Positions 11,585-24,700 of a DNA stretch of 64,000 bases are shown piece after piece. Position numbers and translations under genes: made by a program. Within the stretch, counting starts at the first letter, position 1. Each line of letters begins with the position of its first letter. Below the pieces are notes generated by a model that was given only the letters and a program-made list of their open reading frames with translations, was not told the DNA's origin and made no database searches. Source of the stretch: Otis tarda (Eukaryota > Chordata > Aves > Otidiformes > Otididae); NCBI GenBank assembly GCA_026413225.1, contig CM048560.1:10496001-10560000 (forward strand), written 5' to 3'.

Positions 11585-11735
11585 ATGATTAAAGTGCTAG
11601 TTTGGGACACAGGAAACCTGAGTTGAAACTGCTGACTGCTGCAACCTCCTTTGTCTGGTTTTGTGCAAGTTGCTTTGTTTATGCCTTAGTGGCTGCATTT
11701 GTAATACATAAATAATAAATTTCCCTTCCTTTCTC
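11585..11735 (+). repeat. MIR-type tRNA-derived SINE remnant (head and core)
   Basis: The order of words closely follows amniote MIR elements, which start from the tRNA-like head. AAAGTGCTAGTTTGGGACAC and AGGAAACCTGAGTTGAAACT match the 'agcactggcttgggagtcaggagacctgggttcaa' part. GTGCAAGTTGCTTTGTTTAT and GCCTTAGTGGCTGCATTTGT, then AATAC, match the 'gggcaagtcacttaacctctctgtgcctcagtttcctcatctgtaaaa' part. This is the clearest MIR in the window because both head and core are readable. Transcription from the old internal Pol III promoter is not expected at this divergence. Confidence 0.65.
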
Positions 11736-13624
11736 CTCAGGGCAACAATAGTCTTTCATTAGCCGTATCTTACAAAACAGCTTAACCTGCTCTCCATCTC
11801 CAAAAAATGCTTCAGTACTCCCCATGTTTAGGTATATTAGTGTCCAGCTCACTTGGAACTTGCATTGCAAAATCTTTGGGCTCTGGGAGCATTGGGCAAG
11901 GACTTAACAACAGAATCCCATTCTTTCACATCCTCTAACATGGGGACAGATCTCAAATCTTAAGAAGGAAACATCTTCTGAGGATATCTTGCTCATGTAA
12001 AAATCATTCCTGCAGGTGAAATTTATCCAAATAGTTTCACCAACCTCTGTGTTCTGCTACTATGTTCCCTCCCAACCTATAAATGACCAATAATCCCAGT
12101 TTTGCTGCCAGCAGTTTTCTAGAACTCGTCTGTTTCCTTTCAGAACCTGTACTTCCATAGACTGGCAAGTGTTTTCTGCTCATCTGTCCATTCAGAATAG
12201 AACCTAAAAGAGCAGAGGATGTCCTCTTCTTAACCTTTCCCAGAAGGTCTTTCTTTACAAAGGTCTATCTTGCCCATCACTTCTTGTTACACTGTCAAGT
12301 TAGTTTTCTGAAGGAGACCAGGGAAACAGAGAGTTTGCTGCCCACATAAAATCCTGAAGTGCCTGCTGGAAAAGCAGTACACTCTTGAATACCCGTTTGT
12401 AATATCTGAGAACACTATGTAGAATAACTCCAAGAAAAAAATCACAGGAAAGAAGGAGATTTATACAAAAAGAGTTTAAAAAATCAGACTAAGTGCTGGA
12501 AGTGGTGAAGAAAGCAGACACTATCCTAAGTGTGGAGACTATTTCCCTCCTTTTCAGTAAGGAGAACATGGATTGCCTGGGCTCACTGCAGCACTACACA
12601 CAACTATCAGGTACCAGATCACTGTTGGCACTAGCAAAATCATGTGCATTTATTCTGCAAATGCTAACCTGCAGGAGCTGTACACTTAGCATTCTTCCTG
12701 AATGGAAAGAAACTCTAACACTGGCCTGCCCTTACAGATACAGCCACTCTGTTTTAAGCAGCTTTGCTTCTTAGGAAGTGTGATGATGATTCATATTAGC
12801 ATCACAGTGCAAATATCCTTACGTCCCTGGAGAAAGGAGAAGGAAAAGAAAATATCTGTGTGACAAACCTTAATTACATGAATGGGAGGTGACCTGATGT
12901 GGTTATGGAGAAAATGGTGTGAGAATCCAGAAGAGATGGATTTTCCTTTGCTTTTCTCTTCTGCAATTAGTAGTCTCTGAAACAGGTAAAGCCAAGAGCT
13001 GGGCACTGTCCTGGAAGGAAGAAAATCAAATGTACAGGTGCTGGGTGTTGTGAGTGAGGGTTCTCAAAAGCATGAATGTGAGTTAGGAGCACAACTGTGT
13101 TTGTTGTCTGAATCAGGTGCTCTTAAGAGTCTAAATCTGGGATTCATTCAGCTGTCTAATAGACAAGGTGCCCAGTCCAAAGCTAGTTTTCAGAGATCTC
13201 TCAGAACTCAGTGTAGTGAGAGAGGCAATTCATGAGGCTGATACATCCTGCCCATAACAGGCACTATGCTGGAAGGCTAGTTGCCTCTATCAGCCATCAC
13301 AGAGGAGTGATCCTTTACCTGGTTCTGTCAAAATTTCAGGAAGGATATCTGACCTTCTCATCACAGCTTCCTTTTATCACAGGAGGATTTCTCTAGCTGT
13401 CAGAGCTATAAGCTGAGCTCCTCCTCTTTTTGTTCTTACCACATTACCAGTAAGGAAGAATCTGCACCCAGCATTTTGCTGAAGAGGTGCCAGGAAGAAG
13501 GGAACCCAATGTGCTTTTTCTGTAGCAGTGTGTGCTAATAGCAGGAAGAAGAAATCATTTATGTCAATGAAGCAAACAGATGTGACCCATAGATGGTGCT
13601 GCCCTTGCCGACACTAGGTGCTTG
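11736..13624. other. Non-coding stretch, nothing recognised
   Basis: No repeat, RNA gene or convincing exon was seen. The 93-codon frame at 12493-12774 lacks any domain signal. Confidence 0.5.
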
Positions 13625-13700
13625 CTGACTCCTTGAATAGCCCCATTCAAATCAATGTAACACTTGCTCAGTGTTAATGAAGACGTCGGAATCTGGCCCA
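13625..13700. repeat. Ancient palindromic amniote repeat remnant, 'aatctggccc' type
   Basis: The words CCCCATTCAAATCAATG, CAGTGTTAATGAAGACG and GGAATCTGGCCCA fall in the order of an old sauropsid interspersed repeat whose consensus contains 'ccattgaaatcaatgg...cagtgtaa.tgagatcagaatctggccc'. I know this pattern from bird and reptile sequence but cannot give its family name with confidence. The internal symmetry suggests a MITE-like origin. The 79-codon frame starting at 13671 begins inside this repeat and is not a gene. Confidence 0.5.
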
Positions 13701-13871
13701 CGAGGAATAAATGGATTGAGCAAGAAGGGGCTCTTTTATAACCTCTTTCAAGAACATGTTTGGAGGCCTACATTTGCAGCTGGTTCCTATCTCAAAGCCA
13801 GGCCAAACCAAGCCCCGCTCACCAGAAGATGCAAGCATGCCCAGACTTTTGGAAGTTCAGCTCCAGTTCCA

Positions 13872-13932
13872 AACATTAGGCCTGATCCAAAGTCGATAGA
13901 CTCCCACTGACCGAAACAGACATTTGGACTGA
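13872..13932. repeat. Ancient palindromic amniote repeat remnant, 'ggcctgatccaaag' type
   Basis: AGGCCTGATCCAAAG at 13879-13893 and CATTTGGACTGAGCCT near 13921-13936 are imperfect reverse complements of each other around AGACTCCCACTGAC. This is the arrangement of a common sauropsid palindromic repeat ('ggcctgatccaaag...agactcccattgac...ctttggatcaggcc'). The centre is shortened. It lies about 170 bp from a related remnant and may have been one composite element. Confidence 0.5.
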
Positions 13933-16900
13933 GCCTCAGTGACTTGAGCCCATCCTGACACAAACCAATAAACCGTACACCAATACTACTGGGGTGTCTG
14001 GGCCCATGTCTGTAAGAATATGATTCCTTTTCTTTTTTTTCCTCTTACTTTTGTGTATTTTTTTAGGGAAGGGATTGGTCTCAAGGAGGCATAAACTCCC
14101 TTCTTTTCCATCCCTGATTGAGTATCAAACTCCTCCACTGAGATTTCTCCGTGGAGACATTGGGTTTTCCTGGCAGGCAGGGTTGCAAACTACTCAGCGG
14201 AATGTCTACAGCTCTGCAGCTCCGGAGGAGCCAGGAGGCTGGGCATCCCAGCCAAGGGAAATACTGCTGTCGTCCCAAGAACACTTTCATGGAGACTGAG
14301 GTGCATACTGGATTAGAGGCAGCTAAGCTAGGTTCTTGAGTTTTTTTTGTTGGTTTCCTTTTTCCCCCTCAAAAATCTAAAGAACAGGGAAGAGAAATCC
14401 ACAGATGAGAAATCTGGGGATCCTTGTGGATGTTGCAAAATGTGGTTTGTTAATGGATCTTTTTACTTCTGGCTTGTACAACACATGCGCGCACATACAC
14501 ATACAGAGAATAACTTGGCAAGCTTGTGTTTTCGTGGCACAGCACCAGGAAATGGGAGTTCCCCTCCCAACAGAGAAGATCAGGGCAATGAGGCAAAGGT
14601 GGGGAATCAGACCCAGCCTGAGTCTCAGTGGAGCGCTGGCCTGGACAACTCTTACACAAATAATCTCCAGGAGCTCTGAACCCGTGCTTCATTGTGGACA
14701 CAGACAGTGCTGTAGAAAACACAGACTGAAATTGCTTCTCTTTCATGGCATCTGTAGTGTAAAAACGGTTTTCGTCCAAGACATTTGTGGTCGGAAAATC
14801 CTGACACCTCATAAATTATCTTAGAGGCGCAACAAAGCTTCAAAAAGATGAAATTCAATGCTGAGGTCAGCAGGAATTTTTTTTGCATCTTCTGCAGTGG
14901 AGAAGCGTTTTCAGTCTCAGGAAAACCACCACAAAAAGAGGCAGCAAGAAGCGAGTATTTCTTGGCATGAGAGCCTCAGTGCTCAGGGGAGTAAGGCGTC
15001 TTCTATTATTTATTTTTGGCCACCCCTGTGTTCACACATCATCAGAACATGATCCAAGTGACCAGGGGCAGCCTGATATCGAGGTGGCTGCTGCAGTTAG
15101 GTGACACTTCCAGGTCCACCCAAACACTCAGGCTAATTACCCTTGCATAGTGCCGGGGGCTACATGGGTTGAGCACCTTCCAGCAGTGAGGTGGGTGCAG
15201 GATAGGGGTGAAGTACTGCAAAACCACAGTAGGCTTCAGTGTGCATTTGCAGAGAGCGTGGAACAGTGTTGCGAGAAATGGTATTTGGTCTCTATCAGCT
15301 CGTACCCACAAGCAGTCAGTTGGCATTTTTTAAAGCTGTTTTCCTGTTCCTCTTGACTACAAATGCAAACCCACTGCTGGAGGTCTGGCTGCCCTGCTGC
15401 GTGAGGCTAAGTAGGCTGCTTAATCCCACACACCTTCCCATAACTATGGCTAATCTGAATGAGGACAACTGCCTGACATTTTCTCTTGCTCTTTTCTTGA
15501 ATATTTCTTCTTTGCTATATAGAGGAGAGTTTCCATCTTCCAGAGAAGAACAAGGTGGAGAAAGAGGACCCTGAGGGTGATCTCACACACAGCCTTTTTT
15601 AACACAAGAACCTCTGCAGGTTTTTAGCTACCATGTGTGGATATTGGGGTGGCAACCAACTCTCCTCTGCAGCATGTTAAACCCCGTGTTGCTCAAAACA
15701 GAGCGAAATTGAGGTGGTGCTTGAAAGGGGAACAAACAGCTGGTGTCCCTGTAGTTCCCCTGTTGTGTGTGGCAGGAAGGACGTAGCCAAAGCCAGTTAG
15801 TTCAGGAAAGAAGGGCTTTTTTTTGTGAGGTGAAAAGTGGCAGAGATGTTTCTAAGAAGGCAGAGACTCTTGTCTCTGTCAGGAAGAAATAATCTGTCCT
15901 GTAGCAGGGCCTGTTGCTGCTCATGCCAGCCTGCTGCCATCCCAATCCTCGCCTGGCCTTGCCCTGCAGCGCTCATGGCAGGAGGGCTGCTGCACTGCAC
16001 AGTGCTGGAGCTGTGCCTGCAGCCTGGTGAGGGCTGCCTGGGAAAGGCAATGCCCAGGATGTGACAGCCAGCAGGGTCCCAATGCAAGGCGGATGCTGCC
16101 AATGTAAAGCCAGTTTTGCAGGCGGGGACAATCCCCCCTGGGACAGACAGTGGAGTTTAGGGTTGTTATTTATCCACTTTACTGAGCAATCATCAAAATG
16201 GATGCATTTTAGTCTGTAGCATTGCCTGTTGCTTTTACATATCTTATTTTGGAGAGTGAAGTTACAGTGTAAGGTATGAACTGCTTTCCATTCCTGTGAG
16301 TGGACAAAACTTTCAGATTTAAAACTTGTCTCCATATGTTCAGCCCTCTGAGTCCCTAGCAGGATCTGACCTCCCTGCCCACTTAGTAAATCAATGGTTT
16401 CTAAGGCATGTAGAACTGATTTTATGGCAGCAAGATGCATTTCACTAGATTTATGTTATTAAACTGGAGGGGGGGAAGCCTCCTTTTATTTGGGGCAGTC
16501 CTTGAGTTTTACAGGCTTGTTTGAGTAAGTAATTATTTTGGTAATGCTGGGGCCTCCTTTATTGAATCGTAAATGCATCCTGAACAGCTCTCAGAATAAC
16601 AAGCAGACCTTTCCCTGAAAGTCTATGGATTGCCCTGATTAGCAAATCTGAACATTAGCAGTTTACTCTCCGATTAGCTTTGCTGCTGAGGGCTGCCTTG
16701 GTTCAGTTCTCTGGGGCTACTCACAAGATTAAGCGTGTATGTAAATGTTTGCAGGATCAGTGCCACAAAGAAAAAAAAAACCAACCCAAAAGCCGTTTCT
16801 TTGGAAACATCCTCTCTGACCATGTTAGGAAAAAGGATCAGATAATTGGGATCTTTATGATGCTTATTATAAAAAATGTTCTGGAACTAGTTCAAGCACC

Positions 16901-16998
16901 AATCAGAAACCACATTGTTCCACTAAATCACTTTCAGATGCCATTTCAGATACAGAATACAATTACTCCTGGTTTAAAAATATAAATGTTCCCTTCAT

Positions 16999-17001
<3 letters not shown>
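13933..17001. other. Non-coding stretch, nothing firmly recognised
   Basis: Chance frames of up to 155 codons occur at 14347-14824 and 15973-16440 but show no domains and overlap one another on both strands. A short alternating CATGCGCGCACATACAC word lies near 14484. The AT-rich part from about 16450 to 16980 is word-rich in homeobox-like TAAT/ATTA cores and could hold regulatory sequence, but nothing specific can be assigned. Confidence 0.45.

Positions 17002-17030
<29 letters not shown>
17002..17030. repeat. (AC)n microsatellite
   Basis: An uninterrupted AC dinucleotide run of about 14 units. It is the only long pure microsatellite in the window and is likely length-polymorphic. Confidence 0.97.
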
Positions 17031-17031
<1 letters not shown>

Positions 17032-18694
17032 GTATTTTAATTTCTTTTATTTTTATCTGTCTTGGCTGGAGTTCAGGCCTTTTGCAGATGATCTGTCAAC
17101 AGATTTTGTACCATTTCTTTCTGCCAGGCGTTGTGCAGAGCCCATTGCACAGTGCAGAAGAACTTTGCGGTGTGGACATTAGGACTTTACACACAAAAGA
17201 ACTCTTGCACAAGCTGGGGGGCTGGAGGCCCAGGCTTGGATGTGTATGTACTTAAGAAATCAACTCAAAGCAAAACCTGGAACAAAGATTCTGCCCGAAT
17301 GTTGCATTAAAAACCCACCCGAGGTGCCTGGAGGGGTTCCTGGCCTGCCATTTTTTGTTATTGGATAGCTATGGGTTTTGTGAAGCGCTCCCTTCCCTAT
17401 GCGGTGGCTGCCGCCCACGTGCTCTCCTTGTTGTTAGGAGAGCACGGAGGCCATCTGCGATGAGCTCAAACTGCGAGTCTGGCCCTGTTCGTAATCAGGG
17501 GACCCACCCGCCGTCCGTGCTGTTTATGTGCGAGCACATGCTGAGGTGCAGGCAAATGAGGAGGTGTGAAAAAGCTGGAGCGGGAAAAAAACTATTGCAC
17601 TGTGGGCTGGATGGGCCGGGCACCCTATGCTCGCCTGGGGTCGGCACAGCGTGAGGCTGCTGCCCTAACGCAGCCCCTGGTTAAGATGTTTAGTTTTGGC
17701 AGACACATGCAATCGCCTTCCTTCTGAGTCAACACACAGACAGGCACCTCTGGAGGATTTCTGAGCCTCTCTGTAAGGTGTGACTCATTTCCTAGGAGGG
17801 AGCATCTCTGCGGAGAGGTGTGGAGGGAGCCAGAATAACTCGACAGCTAACCCCGGGGCTTTGGTAGGCACTAAGCTGGTTGGAAAGGGTCCCAGTCTGC
17901 CCAGCAGCAGCCCTGGGACAGGCTCCTGAGCCTTGTGCTTTCATGGTGTAGCTGCTGGGCTGCACAGAGGACTTTTCCATCATGCCAGAGAGCCATGCTG
18001 CCTCTGAGTTGGGACTGTCTGGGACATTTCTAACGGAAAGCTTTCCTTGTTGTCAGGAAATCGTCCTTCGTCATTGCTGAAATCCTTCTCGAGAGTGGTT
18101 CTGTTTTGGTGAGCCCAGCCCCAGCCACGAGTCTGCGGGAGCGCAGCCTGCTCTCCTGCCAGCCGGCTCTGTTGTTTTGCAGGGCTTGGGGCCCCTGTGC
18201 TGCCTTCAATCCTGCTGTGGGATGGGAAGCCCACAGACACCCGGAGTGTTGCCCCAGAATCCAGACAAACCCCCCAGAGATGCCAGACCCCCAACAACCT
18301 GGCAAGAAGCCCTGGGAACCTGGGATCAAAACAGGGATAACAAGGCTTAGCTTTCTACCCCAAGGCTAGGGATGCTTGAGGATGCTGCCGTCTTTCAGAC
18401 ACTCCACAGGCCGTCTTTTTTTTTTTTCTTTTTCTGGGGCGAACAGAGGGATTATTCGGCATCAGGGCAATGTGAGAATCTTGAGGGCTGCATTTTGGAA
18501 AAATTTATATGGAAACATTTTCATATTTTCCAAAACAAAAGATACTAAGGGGTTTGTTACTAAGAGAAAATTCCTGCACTAGTTTTGCAAAGGCTGGGAT
18601 TTCTGAGTTTCCTTAGCGCCGCTCATGACTTCTTTAGGAGGTCTTTAGTCCTGACATTGAGAGGAATGGCCTTTGAACTCAGTGGTAGCTTAAA
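17031..18694. other. Non-coding, moderately GC-rich stretch, nothing recognised
   Basis: The segment 17380-17660 is richer in CpG than its flanks but falls short of an obvious island. A T run lies at about 18415-18427. No convincing exon was found, and the overlapping 87-105 codon frames near 17980-18369 shadow one another. Confidence 0.45.
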
Positions 18695-18770
18695 TACAAT
18701 GTGTGAGATCCTGGCCAGTGGACTCCCAATGACTGGCACCAGCAAGTGAGATCAGGAACTTGGGCATGGT
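18695..18770. repeat. Ancient palindromic amniote repeat remnant
   Basis: GTGTGAGATCCTGGCC, then GTGGACTCCCAATGACTGGC, then AAGTGAGATCAGGAACTTGG follow the outline of the sauropsid repeat 'gtgaaatcctggcccc...actcccattgac...ggccaggatttcac', with the two ends roughly inverted to each other. Strongly decayed. Confidence 0.4.
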
Positions 18771-21700
18771 GCGTTAGCTGACATTGCTTGGGCCTCGTGG
18801 TGGAGCAAGCTCTGAACCAAACTCATGGCTGGGATGGCCAAAGACCGCTTTGCTCCTGTGTCTCCAAGGGCTGGGAAACAAAGTTTGAATGGAGAACAAA
18901 GCCATTTTTGAAGATTGGATATTTAGGCTGATGTATGAGTTGAAGAAGCATTTTATAGCAGTCTGTAGTAAATCTGAGAGAGGGGATTTTCAGAAGCACA
19001 GGCTGTTCTTCCTACTGCCAGTGACTGATTTTGGAGTGGGAGCAGAGTGAGGCTGATGCAAGGTGACTATGGAAATTTGACCCTCGGTGCTTAGGATTTT
19101 TAGTGTTTCTAGCCAGAAGGCTGGAGCCCTGCTGAGATGTGATTACTTCTGTGACCTTTCATTGTTAAAATAGAGTCATAGAGCCTCATTCAAGGGCCAG
19201 GACTGAGGACCCCCCTGTACCTTGCTGCATCCCTAAAGAACATCCCAGAGATTTTCAATCCAACTGGGCAATACCCTACGCAGGCCAAGAACAGCTCACA
19301 ATTGCCTTCAATGAGTATTTTTTAATTATTGCATATTAGTGTCATTAATCACTTTGTTTTTCAGCAAGATGGTTGTGGCCTTCGCTGCAGCATGCTGATT
19401 TCTATTTAAAAGTGAGGTTCCTGACAAATGTTTCACAAGCCCTGTGTTACAATGTGCTTCTTACCTCAGGGATGCAAGCTTGCTCTGCAAACAGGAAACA
19501 TTTTTCATGGATGTGATGGGGGAAATGTTACAGATCCTGATGTTGCCTACTAGAGAGGTACTATCAGGTTTGGGGCTATTCATGAGGCACTAGTCATTGG
19601 TAGTGTGCGATTATTCAAACCTCTTAGGTTTTCTGTTTTTCAAGATTATATTCCTAGCCCTTCTGATTGCAGAAGAGTTTCTAGCACAATGGGACAGCTG
19701 TACCTGAAAGTCTAAAAAAACCTAGAAAACTAGCAAAACCATGTTACATTTCTTGTTCTTTTCTCTCTTTTTCTTTCTTCTCTTCTTCTCTTTGTTTTCA
19801 TGCCTGCCTTCTGATTCAATACTGAGGTTTGGCAGCATAGAAAACTGCAGTGGGAAGAGAGCCAAGATTGTTTGTGCAGATGGGTTTAAGCTATGGTATC
19901 AAAGGTGCAGCTCCAGCCTCGGATCCAAATGTGGCTAGAATACAGTTTCCAGTCGTTCTGATGGTGCGGCTTGAGCTCTTCTGCACAACAAAGAAAGCTT
20001 AATTCCTATGTGGAGGTGTGGAAAACCAAGTGTCAGTAGTTATTAGCAGCAGCAGGACAAGTGCAGTGTTTCTAGGTATGCGTCTCTTCTGGGGCTCACT
20101 TCTCATTCCACGGTCACACTGAAAATGCCAGAGGAAGCAGAAGCAGCAGGAGCAGAGGTAATGGGCTCAGAATGGTGCCAGAATGCCATGGGTGAGTTTC
20201 CTTGCAAGCTGCCCATGGAGAGGGCCCGTCAACATACACCAACAGAGCCATATTTCATTTGCACATAAGAACCCAGGATTGTCCTGGGAGGCTGCGTAAG
20301 AAATGAGGCTCCATGGTTGGTGCGAAACCAATAACAAATACTGCGTTACCTCCTAGCAAGAGATCAGAGCACAGCAGGGTGCCTGCAGCAGAGAAAAGCT
20401 GGGACAAGCGCAGAACAGCAAGGATGTTTGTTAGTTCTTCAGTGTATCTCTTACCAAGCGTAACTAACCTCACCACCATCAATAGGGACTATGACCATGG
20501 AATGAACCCAGCTCCAGGACCTACTGGACATTTTTCATTAGAAGATTTTTAAACAAAACCTGTTATTTTTTATGCAAACATTAAAAAGTACCTATTTTGA
20601 GGTTTTTTTTTCTGGAGAAAAGAAAATGAAACATTTTTATAATGTGAAAAAGTTCTGTTTCCACAGTTTTTGAGTGTTTTAAAATTTCCTATTTTCCAAT
20701 ATGAAATGTATCTGTTTATATTTTTGATGGTTTCAGAAAACCAGTGTCAAAGTGAAACACGTGCTTATATATCTATCAATATAGTTTGATTATGAGAAGT
20801 TTATTTTCAAAATATTACCTTATCACCAAAATAAAATGTTTTTATTCACTCTTAAAGAGCAAATGAGTTGAAAATCAGGGATGAAGCTCAGGAGATAGAA
20901 GACCAGAAAGAAGAGGAAGGCAGGCGGCAATGAAAAGAACCAGAGGAGAGGGCTTTAGGAAGAAAATGGGGCATTCAGTAAAGAACCACCAAGGTTAAAA
21001 ATGGAGAAAAGCAAGATGAAGCTGCTTGCGGGATAGATTCCCTGATGTGCAGAAGTCCTGCAGAGGAGGACGACTCTGAATAGTCCACAGGTCTTGACTC
21101 ACGTTCAAGAGGTTGTGCAAGAATAGTGATGGCAAGAAGGATGGCGATGCACTGAACACTCTGTTGCTTTGTTTGGCTCTATAAGTTTTCTGCAACCTAC
21201 CATAAAAAGTAACAGTGCTAAAAAATTTTGTGAAGCCTGAGTGTCACAGGCTTTGACTGGCATGTGTCACTGAAGAGATTCCTAACTTAGAGTTCCTACA
21301 AGGCTGCAGGGATGGGGATATGTGTACTTGGATGAGTAGCATGAGCAAGACACAGAGGCCTGGAGGTCTGGTTGCTGTGGGGAGGTATCAGAGCTCCTGG
21401 GTTCAGGATGTGCAGGGCGGGGGCTGAAGGAGGCAGTGCTGTAGGCTCAGGAAACCTAAGGAGCACTGTTCCTGTGCACTGCTGGGAGCCTGGAGATCAT
21501 CCAGAATAGGGGCAGAGCCGAGCTTGCAGCACAACGACTTCTTCAAAGCCAAATACCAGAGCGGAGCCGACAAAAGAGGAGGATGAAGATGACGCACTTT
21601 ACTCCCAGCACCTCTCCATCACTGGCAGGCAAACCTGTCCCCAAGGGCAAATTCTGCAGAGCCAGCTGCAGCCGTCCCCCTCTGCAAAACACACACGCAG

Positions 21701-24700
21701 TGTGCAGTTTCAGAGGCTTGCAGGGGTCTTGAAAACCACCTCTTGGGCGTGCTCCAATCTTGAGTAAACACTTCAAGGACACTACCGAGGTCCCCTGCTT
21801 CTCAGGCAGCACGAGCCAAAGTGATAAAAATTGAAATTAAAACCCCAAAACAAAGACAGAGGAAAGAGGGAGAAAATGCTGTAAGACCCAAAGGGCTAAG
21901 GATGTGGGTACTGCTGGGCTTAATTGTCTTCTTCCTTGCTCTCCACGGAGGAATTTTGCTGGGACAGTGTTGCTGTCTTTTGGATTGTTACTGGTTGGGG
22001 ATTTTTTAAAAAACATTTTTTTTCCTTCCCCAAAGCAAACAGGCAAATGACGTAAAGCAAATAGAATTGCGGTTCTGAAGCCGGGAAAGTCGGAGATGAT
22101 CCCAGGCTGCAAAATCCAGATCTGGGTTTTGAACTCCCTGTGTAGCACAAGGCCATGGAGGTCTTCAGCTGGGCTAGTTCTGCCCCTTGGAAGACAGGGC
22201 AAGCGGCCAAGTTCAGAGTCACGTTCAGGTTTGGATTCTGAAACAAACTTCCCTCATCGAACATTCAGGGTCAGTCCTGGAGGCTCAGGAGGGAAGAACC
22301 AATTCCAGCTCTTCTCCTCTAACAAGTCTTGGATTTACTGTAGCAATTCATCTGGGCCCCTAATGAGGAAAGCTGTCTTCTTTGTGATGACAGTTAAATA
22401 TGTGCTCAGGCTCATTCCTCAATCAAAGGTTTCCATTATATTAGGTTTAAATTATTTCTGTACTGTGAGTGCACCCTGATTTCACAAACCTTGCGGGCTA
22501 TTCTGGTTTGGAACATGTGGAGAACTTCTAAAGACTGTTGAACTAAAGCAGGTAGATGTCTTCTCACAACCTGCAACCTTGTTTCCGTTATCAGCCTTGA
22601 ATCCACACTATTGACTTGTTCTACAGGGACATGAGGGGCTGGAAATATCTGGGAAGGACACATAAAACAAAAGCCTTGAGCTCCAATACTCACTGCAAAT
22701 CTGTGATTGCTCCTTGGTTTGAAAGCTGGAATTCTCCCCAAACTCATGGGCTGACTGGACTGTCCATTGGTTGATTGGAAAGGAAGCAGTTATGATTTGA
22801 TCAATATTTCAAGCAAAGCAGTGAGGTCAATTAAAAGTGAACTCTGATAACATGTTCACATGGTGGGTTAGCAGCAAAAGAGATTGCTTCAAGCTCTGAA
22901 GCCAGGAGAAAGCATTACAAGTCAATCATGCCTCCTCATCCTCATGGCCTCCACAGGCACAAAGTTGAAGGGCGGTTGAAGGAGACGGAGCTGGTACGCA
23001 TAAAATTACCCCACAGTCTGTGATTGACTCAGCTTGGTGAAAGAGGAGTAAAGGGAGTGCAGTTACGGGGTCCACGAAGCACGCAGGGATTTCAGACACT
23101 GGGATTTTTCGCGACATTTATTAGAACAGACAGGCTAAGAGCGCTGAGGGATAAAGGATCTCAAATCAAACAGCCTAATTGGTCTCAAATGGAGTGACTA
23201 AGGAACTCTCTCCATTCCAAAATGGGTCAAATTGCATTTTAGAAGGAGATCTGCGAAATTTGAGTGGGAGGCCTGGACAGAAAAACGAATGGATGAACTC
23301 ATAATTGACATGGATTCCATTATGGCTAATACCTGTGTCAGAGCTGCCACCGAATAGGGCCTACAAATCCAGTCTGGGGGAATTCCCTTTAGAGATGTGA
23401 CCCAGGTGAAGCAGACTATTTGCCATGAGCCTGTAGGAACTGAGACTTTAATTGCAAACATATGGCTGGGTAACTTTCCAGCAAGTGAAAACTGGGGGAT
23501 AGATAGAGACCTGCTCTGAAACAGACGATCCAGAAGGGCTTTCACTATCTCTGTTCCTCATAGTGGGTTTCTGTGCTCCCATATCGCTTTATGCTGAGCA
23601 GAAAATTGTAAAGAAAGAAACATGATGTCAAAATATAACATTGGCACAAAATGCCCAGTGATTTTAGGAAGAATAAGGGTGAAATTAACTTCCCTGTGAT
23701 TTTACTTTGACATAGTTCCTTGTTTGTGTCTTCTAAAAGGCAGCGATCTGATCTTCAGCTTGCTCCTGTCCTTGGAGAAGATGGAAGGTGTCTTGAACAG
23801 TTCTGCTTGGGGTCAGTTCCAATCTGAGAAGACAGCCTGAAAGGCCACGATTATTACCCATTTGTGATGGGGACCAGTATAGCTGCTTAAATTGCCCATC
23901 CTGGTGTTTAGCAAGCAGGGTAACTGCACTGCAGCAAGGAGGACCTGGGCACCAGCTCCTGGATCTGATTCCTTCCAGGGCTGAGAGGGAACACCTCTGC
24001 CCCCACATCCAGGATCAGGATCAACAAGGTGTGTGAGCACAGGCAGACCTACAGGGTAGCTGAGGCAAAGACCAGGGGCAAGGCCTCGAGTTTAAAGGCA
24101 GCTCCCACATGAAGTGTGGAAGGGCACCCAGTTTCACACTGGTTTTCACAGCAGTCTGATCCCAGCTTGCAGTTGCACGGTATCAGAGCTGGCCTGTAGC
24201 ACAGGCAGCCAAACCCCAAGGAAAGGGGAGAGGCTGCAGAGCTTTTTGGTGCATTCAGGGCCTTGGCAATGCAGGCTGTGGATTTCATCTTGTCTGTTGT
24301 TATCTCTTCTGACTGTCCTGAAGGTTTTCCATGCTCTGCAGAATACCTTTAACACTAGGAAGTCCATGTGTGTTTGTGCTTTCCTCTGGGACCTGGAAGT
24401 ATGTCCTTATGCTTAATGAGGGGTGTAGAACTATTGTCCTGGGTAACTGGGAAAGAGTGAAGGGGAACGTGTGCTGGCATTGATCACAAGAACAGAAGGG
24501 ATGAGCTGAAGGGAGTTTTCTTTTCTGAAAGTGTTTTTGTTTGTCAAGTGACCTTGACAGGACAAGAACTTAACAATACAAGAGCTACCTTGTGGTAGCC
24601 AGACAGGAATGCAGCTGGATCAGTTGAGTTTTATTGGGTTTTGGTAGGTCTTCTGGGTCCTGGCTTGGAAGAGGCAGCTCCTTGGTGTCATAGATGGCCA

